From contig CAMLLJ010000017.1 in assembly GCA_946480845.1 (NCBI GenBank), positions 1 through 21,144 of the forward strand: a DNA stretch of 21,144 nucleotides. The letters are read 5' to 3'. How positions within the stretch are numbered: position 1 is the stretch's first letter; every line of letters begins with the position of its first letter. The translations under genes and the position numbers were made by a program. Under the pieces are notes generated by a model. It was not told the DNA's origin and ran no database searches. It saw only the letters and a program-made list of their open reading frames with translations. Below, in pieces: positions 16,341 through 21,144 of the stretch. This DNA comes from an uncultured Gemmatimonadota bacterium. Its GTDB lineage: Bacteria > Gemmatimonadota > Gemmatimonadetes > Gemmatimonadales > GWC2-71-9.

Positions 16341-16476
16341 TGCAACGACCTCTTCTGTGCGGGAGCCTCGAGGCTCCGGTAAAACCCCGGCCGGGATGGC
16401 CGGGCAGAGCATTCGCCCGTCCGCGGTGGCGGACGGCGACGGTGCGTTCAGTCTGTGGGTCGGGGAGCGCCCTGCA
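16341..16476 (-). promoter_or_regulatory. structured 5' leader of the cold-shock gene
   Basis: Between the predicted start of transcription and the ATG there are three clear inverted repeats: CCGTCCGC/GCGGACGG (16417-16436, 4-base loop), CCCGGCC/GGCCGGG (16386-16104 region, precisely 16386-16392 with 16398-16404) and the palindrome GGAGCCTCGAGGCTCC (16362-16377). The last lies about 20 bases before the ATG, near the ribosome site. The leader may act as a temperature-sensitive RNA. Confidence 0.55.
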
Positions 16477-16482
16477 TGCCCA

Positions 16483-16511
16483 AAGGTTGTGCCCGCCCGG
16501 GGATCTGTCAA
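16483..16511 (-). promoter_or_regulatory. sigma-70-type promoter of the cold-shock gene
   Basis: On the minus strand a perfect -35, TTGACA (16511-16506), is followed by a 17-base spacer and AACCTT (16488-16483), a weak -10 that resembles other -10-like hexamers in this window (TAGCTT, TACCTT). It begins six bases after the ogt stop codon. Predicted start of transcription is near 16476. Confidence 0.55.
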
Positions 16512-16516
16512 TGCGC

Positions 16517-17038
16517 CTAGCGGAGCACCACGCCCGCGTGGCGGAGCTCGTGCGCGAGCAGCCAGCGCTTGCGCGCCACGCCGCCGCCGTAACCCACCAG
16601 CGCGCCGCGCTTGCCCACCACGCGGTGGCAGGGGACCAGGATGCTCAGGTGGTTGGAGCCCACCAGCTGCCCGACCACCCGCGGATGGATGCCCGTCTGC
16701 CGCGCCACGTCCGCGTAGGAGCGCGTCTCGCCGAAGGGGATCCGCCGGAGCGCCCTGAACACGGCGACCTGCGCCGCGCTGACGTCGAACCAGCGCAGCA
16801 GCCAGCGGGGAAATGGAAACGGCGGAGGGCTGCCGGCGAAGTACGCGTCGAGCCAGGCACTGGTGCGCGCGCATTCGCCCTCGCCCACCTCGACGGCGGG
16901 CGCGGCCCCGCGCAGCCGCACCGTCCAGCGGAGCCGCGCCGAGCGGCCCGGATACTCGACGACGAGCGGGCCTTCCGTGCTTTCGAGCAGCGTGAGCGGC
17001 CCCACGGGCGACTGATAGACGGCGGTCTCCACGCGCAT
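16517..17038 (-). CDS. ogt: methylated-DNA-[protein]-cysteine S-methyltransferase
   Basis: This 173-residue suicide repair protein moves alkyl groups from O6-alkylguanine to its own cysteine. The acceptor is Cys137 in [10 protein letters not shown]. Arg120 in HPRVVG fits the arginine finger that flips the base, Asn129 the hinge before the active site, and Tyr108 in TRSYADVA the conserved tyrosine; GALVGYGGG and KRWLLAHE complete the C-terminal domain. The N-terminal domain (1-80) is degenerate, as is usual. The ATG at 17036-17038 is chosen over an in-frame TTG two codons upstream. There is no Shine-Dalgarno sequence, but TAGCTT stands five bases before the ATG. No ada-type regulatory domain is fused. 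Confidence 0.95.
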   Translation of the reverse strand: MRVETAVYQSPVGPLTLLESTEGPLVVEYPGRSARLRWTVRLRGAAPAVEVGEGECARTSAWLDAYFAGSPPPFPFPRWLLRWFDVSAAQVAVFRALRRIPFGETRSYADVARQTGIHPRVVGQLVGSNHLSILVPCHRVVGKRGALVGYGGGVARKRWLLAHELRHAGVVLR

Positions 17039-17043
17039 GCGCA

Positions 17044-17049
17044 AAGCTA
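17044..17049 (-). promoter_or_regulatory. possible leaderless-type -10 element of ogt
   Basis: On the minus strand TAGCTT is followed by tgcgc and then the ogt ATG. With no ribosome site present, transcription starting at or next to the ATG is plausible. No -35 is visible. Confidence 0.4.
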
Positions 17050-17112
17050 CCGCACCCCCGCCCGGGCGCTAGATTTCGCCGACTCCCATCCCGAACGACA
17101 GCGAGGCCTTCC

Positions 17113-19104
17113 ATGCTCCGGGTCCTTCTCGCGCTGCAGCAGGTGGCGGCGCCCGCCACGCCGGCGCCGCCGGTCATCCGCTCACCCATCGCCCGCGTCG
17201 CGGTGATCCCCGCCGAGGCGGCGGTGCAGGTGGGCGACACCATCCGGGTCCGCGCGATCGCCTACGACAGCGCCGGCAAGGAGCTCACCAATGTGCGGGT
17301 GCGCTGGTTCCACAGCCTCGGCGCCTTCGAGGGCTCGGTGGACTCGAGCGGCCTGGTGACCGGTGGCTCCACCGGCACCGTGGTCGCCTCGGCGGTGGTG
17401 AGCCCGCGGGGCGGCGGGCGCCCGGCGACGGCGTTCGCGCGCGTCACCGTGCTGCCGGGGCCGGCGGCCCGCATCGCCATCGAGCCCGCGGTCAGCCGGC
17501 TCTATGCGGGCCAGTCGGTGATCCTGGCGGCGACGCCGTACGCCGCCAACGATGACCGCCGCTACGACCAGGTGGCATGGTCGTCGGATGCGCCGGCGGT
17601 CGTCTCGGTGGGGGCGGCGGGACGGATCACCGCGCTCAAGCCGGGCCGCGCGACGCTGACCGCGCGCGCGGGCCGTGCCCGCGAGACGCTGGCCGTCACC
17701 GTGGTGGCGAATCCGGTCACCTCCATCGCCGTCGAGCCCGCGACCGCGACGGTGCGCACCGGCGACGTGGTGCGCCTCACGCTCGCGGCGAAGAACTCGG
17801 CCGGCGCGGCCGTGGGCGACGTCGCCGGCGAGTGGGCGGTGTCGCGCGGCGGCGGCGAAGTGGGCGCTGACGGGCGGTTCGTCGCGGAGCGGCCCGGGAC
17901 GTACCGGGTGACGGGGAGCTTCGCCGGGCGGAGTGCCGAGTCGGTGATCGAGGTGCGGCCGCGCGATGCGCGGCGCCCGACTACCCTGGTCGGCCGCCTG
18001 CCGCTCAAGCAGAATGCCGCCGAGTTCTGGCTCCATCCGGATGGCAAGCACGGGTACATCAGCACCATCAGCGACCGGATCTACGCCGTGGACGTGAGCA
18101 ACCCCGCGGCCCCGGTGATCACCGATTCGGTCGTGGTGGACGCGCGTGCGATCAACGACGTGATGACGACGGAGGACGGCCGCTTCGGCGTGCTCACCCG
18201 CGAGGGCTCCTCGATGCGCAAGAACGGCATCGTGGTGCTCTCCTTCGAGGACCCGGCGCACCCGAAGCCGATCGCCGACTTCACCGAGACGGTGAGCGGC
18301 GGCGTGCACAGCACCTTCGTCTACCGCGGCTACGTCTACCTGACCGACGACGCGACCGGCTCGATGCGCGTGATCGACATCCGCGACCCGTACCACCCGA
18401 AGCAGGTGGCGCGCTGGGAAACGCCGCGCTCCGCGGCGGGGCGCATGCTGCACGACATCGACGTGCAGGACGGGCTCGCCTATCTCTCCTACTGGAACGA
18501 CGGGCTGGTGGTGCTCGACGTCGGCAACGGCGTGAAGGGCGGAAGCCCGGAGAACCCGCAGCTGGTCACCCAGTTCAAGTACGACCTGAACCAGACCTAC
18601 CGCGAGGTCGAGGCCGTGGGCGGGCCCGGCTTCATCCGCGGCACCCACACCGCGTGGCGCGCCGGCCGGTACGTGTTCGTGGGCGACGAGGTCTTCTCGG
18701 CGCGGCCGCGGCCCACCGAGGGCGGCGGGGTGATGGGCCTGGGCCGAGCCTACGGCCGGCTCCACGTCATCGACGTCTCCGACCTCACGAAGCCGCGCGC
18801 CGTGGCGTACTACGAGCCGAAGGACGGCGGGGCCCACAACGTCTGGGTCGCGGGCGACACCCTCTACATGGGCGACTACCAGGGCGGCCTCCGGGTCCTC
18901 GACATCTCGGGCGAGCTGCGCGGCGACCTGCTGGCGCAGGGACGCGAGATCGCCCACGTCGTCACCGGCGACAAGAACGGCGTCACCCCGAACGCCCCCA
19001 ATGCCTGGGGGGCCATCTACCGGGACGGGCACATCTACGTGTCGGACATCAATTCGGGGCTCTGGATCGTGAAGGTGGAGGGGGAGAGCGGGTTGGTGCC
19101 GTAG
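17113..19104 (+). CDS. exported Ig-like (Big_2) and LVIVD-propeller protein
   Basis: This 663-residue protein has a short hydrophobic N-terminus ([20 protein letters not shown]) that is probably a weak signal peptide. Three bacterial Ig-like domains of Big_2 type follow (about 26-115, 117-199 and 201-282), each with the pattern V-P-x(5)-V-x-x-G-D/Q and a TARAG- or GTYRVTG-like closing strand. Residues about 290-657 are LVIVD repeats of a beta-propeller, with [49 protein letters not shown] and LRVLDIS as the repeated strand. Ig plus propeller architecture suggests an adhesive or scaffolding protein at the cell surface. GAGG nine bases upstream supports the start, and TAGATT (17070-17075) could be its -10. 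No catalytic motif is visible. Confidence 0.88.
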   Translation: MLRVLLALQQVAAPATPAPPVIRSPIARVAVIPAEAAVQVGDTIRVRAIAYDSAGKELTNVRVRWFHSLGAFEGSVDSSGLVTGGSTGTVVASAVVSPRGGGRPATAFARVTVLPGPAARIAIEPAVSRLYAGQSVILAATPYAANDDRRYDQVAWSSDAPAVVSVGAAGRITALKPGRATLTARAGRARETLAVTVVANPVTSIAVEPATATVRTGDVVRLTLAAKNSAGAAVGDVAGEWAVSRGGGEVGADGRFVAERPGTYRVTGSFAGRSAESVIEVRPRDARRPTTLVGRLPLKQNAAEFWLHPDGKHGYISTISDRIYAVDVSNPAAPVITDSVVVDARAINDVMTTEDGRFGVLTREGSSMRKNGIVVLSFEDPAHPKPIADFTETVSGGVHSTFVYRGYVYLTDDATGSMRVIDIRDPYHPKQVARWETPRSAAGRMLHDIDVQDGLAYLSYWNDGLVVLDVGNGVKGGSPENPQLVTQFKYDLNQTYREVEAVGGPGFIRGTHTAWRAGRYVFVGDEVFSARPRPTEGGGVMGLGRAYGRLHVIDVSDLTKPRAVAYYEPKDGGAHNVWVAGDTLYMGDYQGGLRVLDISGELRGDLLAQGREIAHVVTGDKNGVTPNAPNAWGAIYRDGHIYVSDINSGLWIVKVEGESGLVP

Positions 19105-19165
19105 GGACGGGATGGCGGGACGGCGGGAGGCGCGTCGCCGTCCCGCCCTTCCCCCGTCCCGTCCA
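19102..19165 (+). terminator. G-rich repeat and 12-bp hairpin at the end of the LVIVD gene
   Basis: Starting at the TAG stop, GGGA-based units run in tandem (GGGAC, GGGATGGC, GGGACGGC, GGGAGGC). GGCGGGACGGCG (19114-19125) is matched perfectly by CGCCGTCCCGCC (19136-19147) with a 10-base loop, and further C-rich units (cccgtcccgtcc) extend the inverted side to about 19165. It may terminate transcription, but there is no T run. Confidence 0.6.
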
Positions 19166-19183
19166 TCCGCCCATCTTTCCCCG

Positions 19184-19795
19184 ATGCCCACCCCAGCAAC
19201 CCTGGTAGTCCGGACGTTCACCGACCGGGCCGAAGGCCTGTCCCATTTCGTCCTCCGGGCCGGCGAGGCCCCCCGGCTGCTGGCCTTCGACGACACGGTC
19301 GGGTGTCCCGTGGACAACGCACTGGCGGCCCTGGAGTGGACGGGCGCCGTCGGGATCCTCCGGGACGACGACCTGCTCCATGCCGGCCGCCTCACCGGCG
19401 AGACGGCCGCGGCCGTCATCGAACGCAAGGACGAGCAGGGCCGTTGCTACGTCTATCTTGGCCCCAGGCTTGACGCTCCGCCGATGGACGTGTTCGAGGG
19501 GGCGGTGCTCTTCGACGAGCCCGGAGTGAAGGCGGTGGAGTTCAGGCAGCGGGCCCACGCGCTGGCGCACTTCCTGCGAGCGACCTCCGGGGCCGGCTCG
19601 CTGCTCGCGCTGCTGGGGCGCCGGGCCCCCGAGCTCCGGCACATGCGCCGCTGGCTCGGCGCGATCATCGAGCAGCTCGACGGGCCGCGCACCATGGTGG
19701 CGGGGTGGTTTGCCGCCAGCTCGGCCGGCGTCCTCTTTACCTCTACCGAAGGCGAGCCGACCTGGCGTTACATCGAGGTCGGCCTGGAATCATGA
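19184..19795 (+). CDS. hypothetical cytoplasmic protein
   Basis: From ATG 19184 this 203-residue protein has no signal peptide or membrane segment. The frame is open upstream through the repeat of the preceding gene, but those codons are not protein-like. The sequence starts TLVVRTFTDRAEGLSHFVLRAG, has an acidic middle (LRDDDLLHAGRLTGE) and a helical Arg-rich part (about 128-170, RAHALAHFLRATSGAGSLLALLGRRAPELRHM in pieces), and ends in strands (TWRYIEVGLES). I do not recognise a family or motif. Base usage (strong GC at third positions) is like the neighbours, so it is likely a real gene. There is no Shine-Dalgarno sequence; CATCTT stands six bases before the ATG. The stop overlaps the next gene (ATGA). 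Confidence 0.75.
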   Translation: MPTPATLVVRTFTDRAEGLSHFVLRAGEAPRLLAFDDTVGCPVDNALAALEWTGAVGILRDDDLLHAGRLTGETAAAVIERKDEQGRCYVYLGPRLDAPPMDVFEGAVLFDEPGVKAVEFRQRAHALAHFLRATSGAGSLLALLGRRAPELRHMRRWLGAIIEQLDGPRTMVAGWFAASSAGVLFTSTEGEPTWRYIEVGLES

Positions 19796-20358
19796 AGCGC
19801 TTTGCCCTGACCGCATTGCTTGCCATCGCCGCCGTTCCCGCAGTGCACGCCCAGGCGGCGCTCGTCCTCCCCGACCAGCCGCTCGACTCCAATCGCGCCG
19901 TCGCGCGGGATGCCATCTACGTGCTGCGCGACTCGCTCCATCCCGTGATCGCGGCGATCGCACGCCTCGAGCGGGACTTCCGCACCACGTCGGTCCAGTC
20001 GCTCACCTCGCGCGCTCGCGAGCTGGGCCACGCCTGCACCGCCGCCGGGCGCAATGTGGCGCCGGTGCGGACGGTGGTGGCCGCGACGAGCACCGCTTCG
20101 AAGCTCCAGCGCCGCGAGCAGGTCCGCCTCGAAGAGGCGCTGGGATCGCTGGCAGGCGTGCTGGGCAGCTGCCGCGCCGAGTTCGACCGGCTGGGCACCC
20201 GGGGCAACGGCGAGGAAGTGCGCGGCTACGGCAACCGCCGCGCACAGCCGGTCCGCGCGGAGATCCTGCGATACGAGAGCGCGGTGGACGGTTTCTTCCG
20301 GGCGATGGACATTCCCAACCGCCCCCTCGGCGCGAGACCCGACCCGCTGGCGCGCTAG
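19792..20358 (+). CDS. secreted helical protein of unknown function
   Basis: This 188-residue protein begins at the ATG that overlaps the stop of the gene before, and that start gives a clean signal peptide (KRFALTALLAIAAVPAVHAQ, cut after about residue 20). The mature part is mostly helical and charged, with DAIYVLRDSLHPVIAAIARLERDF, a middle with two cysteines (in GHACTAAG and LGSCRAEF) that may pair, and a last helix (RAEILRYESAVDGFFRAMD). I do not recognise the family. Coupled translation with the upstream gene suggests a shared role, one part in the cytoplasm and one in the periplasm, but nothing more can be said. Confidence 0.78.
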   Translation: MKRFALTALLAIAAVPAVHAQAALVLPDQPLDSNRAVARDAIYVLRDSLHPVIAAIARLERDFRTTSVQSLTSRARELGHACTAAGRNVAPVRTVVAATSTASKLQRREQVRLEEALGSLAGVLGSCRAEFDRLGTRGNGEEVRGYGNRRAQPVRAEILRYESAVDGFFRAMDIPNRPLGARPDPLAR

Positions 20359-20403
20359 TCCGGACGGGGCGGCCTTACTTTCGCCGTCCCGCCGTCCCGC
20401 CTA
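20359..20403 (+). repeat. GGCGGGAC-type inverted repeat after the secreted-protein gene
   Basis: GGACGGGGCGGC (20362-20373) directly follows the stop and is faced by a C-rich tandem array, GCCGTCCC GCCGTCCC GCC (20383-20401). Read on the minus strand the array contains GGCGGGACGGCGGGA, identical over 15 bases to the arm at 19114-19128. TACTTT between the arms resembles the -10 hexamers of this window. Confidence 0.65.
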
Positions 20404-20405
20404 TA

Positions 20406-20560
20406 TGTGGATACACATTCCCACAATTTGTTGACGGCCACCCGGAATTCGCGTTGCAGCAGCGACTTGAAGCTCCACAAGCCGTCCACACCGAAATCGC
20501 GTAAACCGAATGAAATCAGGCACTTGCGAGATTCTCGCGGGTGCCTATCTTGTATCCACG
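20406..20560. other. cluster of DnaA-box-like CCACA sites in AT-richer DNA
   Basis: Five CCACA/CCACG nonamers lie in 155 bases: GTATCCACA on the minus strand (20406-20414, one mismatch to TTATCCACA), ATTCCCACA (20417-20425), AGCTCCACA (20471-20479), CCGTCCACA (20482-20490) and GTATCCACG (20552-20560). The first and last form a perfect 9-bp inverted pair. Only the first is a strong match, and no origin-linked gene is near, so the role is open. Confidence 0.3.
20518..20546 (+). promoter_or_regulatory. 13-bp RNA hairpin, attenuator- or terminator-like
   Basis: AGGCAC (20518-20523), TT, GCGAG, loop ATT, CTCGC, GG, GTGCCT (20541-20546) form a 13-pair RNA stem when two U-G wobbles are counted. The moderately T-rich atcttgta follows. 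It could end transcription of the genes before. The same stretch also reads as a weak promoter, TTGCGA (20524-20529) with a 16-base spacer and TATCTT (20546-20551). Confidence 0.4.
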
Positions 20561-20932
20561 CAGTTCGTCACGAGTGCCGACTCCGGGTTGGCATGTCGAG
20601 CGGAAGGCGGTCTGGACGGGATATCGGGGGAGATTGCCGAGCTTCCAAGGGCAGAGGCAATCGTTGATCCCGGTGGTCACCCCGGCCAGGCAGGTGAGGC
20701 CAGTCGCGTGCCTCATCCACCCCGATCTGGCGCCTCGGGATGCTCCGCGAACGATCGGTCCGCGACTCGATCGGACTCGCAGCGCTGGCAGCGATGAACC
20801 AGGTGGGACGGCCATCCGGCCTGGGGATCTATGTCGGGGCCCCTCCTCGTCCTCCCGAGCAGCTCAGGCTGCCGACGGCGAGCGGGAGAAGAACGGCGGC
20901 ATGTACGCTCCGCCCCCGGCCGGTCGTTGCAT
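20561..20932 (+). ncRNA. possible RNA gene of unknown type
   Basis: This stretch has no convincing coding frame: the longest frames lack the strong third-position GC bias of the real genes. It ends in a strong intrinsic terminator that no gene in front can explain, and has a weak promoter candidate at 20524-20551. Local stems are present, such as GGTGAGGC with GCCTCATC (about 20693-20718), CCCGA with TCGGG (about 20730-20744), and CTCCCG with CGGGAG (about 20854-20888). I looked for RNase P RNA, tmRNA, 4.5S RNA and c-di-GMP riboswitch signatures and saw none. Boundaries are guesses. Confidence 0.25.
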
Positions 20933-20973
20933 GAAGCGGCCATCCAGCCACGACTGGATGGCCGCTTCTTTTT
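20933..20973 (+). terminator. strong intrinsic terminator, plus strand
   Basis: GAAGCGGCCATCCAG (20933-20947) and CTGGATGGCCGCTTC (20954-20968) pair perfectly over 15 bases around the loop CCACGA, followed directly by TTTTT (20969-20973). The T run is only on the plus-strand side. The nearest upstream plus-strand gene ends 575 bases away. Confidence 0.9.
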
Positions 20974-21007
20974 GGGATGGTCGGATGGGATAGGTCAGGT
21001 GGGGGGC

Positions 21008-21102
21008 GGTCGGGACGGTCAGGACGGTCGGGACGGTCGGGTTGAGCGCCTCCGCTATTCTGGACGAACCTGACCGTCCGGACCCTCCCGACCGTCCAGA
21101 CC
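21008..21102. repeat. two facing arrays of a 9-base repeat
   Basis: GGTCGGGAC, GGTCAGGAC, GGTCGGGAC and GGTCGGG run in tandem at 21008-21041. At 21067-21102 four more copies stand in inverted orientation (minus strand: GGTCTGGAC, GGTCGGGAG, GGTCCGGAC, GGTCAGGTT). Twenty-five bases separate the arrays. Related looser units extend back to about 20974 and C-rich sequence runs on to the window end. No gene is visible from 20974 to 21144. Confidence 0.85.
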
Positions 21103-21144
21103 ATACTCTCCCCAGGCTACCCACCCCCGAAACCCCCACCACCC

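Noticed and set aside
17182..19428. A 748-codon minus-strand frame
   Set aside because: It is antisense to the Ig/LVIVD gene and has the same shadow composition.
20406..20560. Chromosomal origin of replication
   Set aside because: Only one of the five boxes is a close match to the DnaA consensus, and none of the usual neighbours (dnaA, dnaN, rpmH, parAB) is present.
20510..20797. A 95-codon plus-strand frame in the last intergenic region
   Set aside because: It has no ribosome site, its codons lack the third-position GC bias of the neighbours and it begins over an RNA hairpin; the product shows no domain. Non-coding is more likely.
20740..20934. A 64-codon frame ending just before the terminator
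   Set aside because: The position is suggestive, but the frame has no ribosome site and an Arg/Pro-rich shadow-type product.
20561..20973. RNase P RNA, tmRNA, 4.5S RNA or a c-di-GMP riboswitch
   Set aside because: Size and terminator fit a stable RNA, but I found none of the conserved cores (for example GGAAAGTCC, a tRNA-like GGTTCRA end, or GGAAGGNAGCAGCC).
21008..21102. CRISPR array
   Set aside because: Units are only 9 bases, contiguous and without spacers, and the two halves are inverted.

Overview
The window is very GC-rich, densely coding bacterial DNA from a double-membrane organism: it has an RND/TolC efflux system, lipoproteins and signal peptidases. Gene content and style (PD40 and LVIVD propellers, Big_2-like Ig domains, tandem signal peptidase I genes, many secreted proteins of unknown function) suggest Gemmatimonadota. 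That assignment is an inference from style; no rRNA or other marker is present. I see no tRNA, rRNA, CRISPR array, transposase or phage gene.

Positions 1-9595 hold a long plus-strand run with small gaps or ATGA/GTGA overlaps: the tail of an RND pump, a TolC-type outer membrane channel, a lipoprotein periplasmic adaptor, a secreted HEXXH metallopeptidase candidate, a secreted M14 carboxypeptidase, a Bcp-type peroxiredoxin, a PD40 propeller lipoprotein and two tandem signal peptidases I. Positions 9557-11009 (minus) hold an MFS exporter, whose 3' end overlaps the second lepB, and a small zinc-ribbon protein. A cupredoxin (11115-11519, plus) and a small protein with a histone-H1-like basic tail (11857-12354, plus, TTG start) follow.

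Positions 12392-17038 are all on the minus strand: a chemoreceptor directly downstream of an orphan Leu/Ile/Val-type binding lipoprotein, a small secreted protein, a cold-shock protein with a long hairpin-rich leader, and a DNA alkyltransferase. Positions 17113-20358 (plus) carry an Ig/LVIVD surface protein and two hypothetical genes. Positions 20359-21144 have no convincing gene but contain a cluster of DnaA-box-like sites, a strong intrinsic terminator with no gene in front of it, and inverted 9-mer arrays.

The least explained features are non-coding. Four intergenic sites carry short G-rich tandem repeats (units of 7, 8 or 9 bases with a GGGA- or AGGG-like core) facing an inverted C-rich array; three of them begin at the stop codon of the gene before. 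Several genes lack a Shine-Dalgarno sequence and instead have a TAnCTT-like hexamer 5-8 bases before the ATG, which suggests leaderless transcription. The terminator at 20933-20973 may mark an unrecognised RNA gene.
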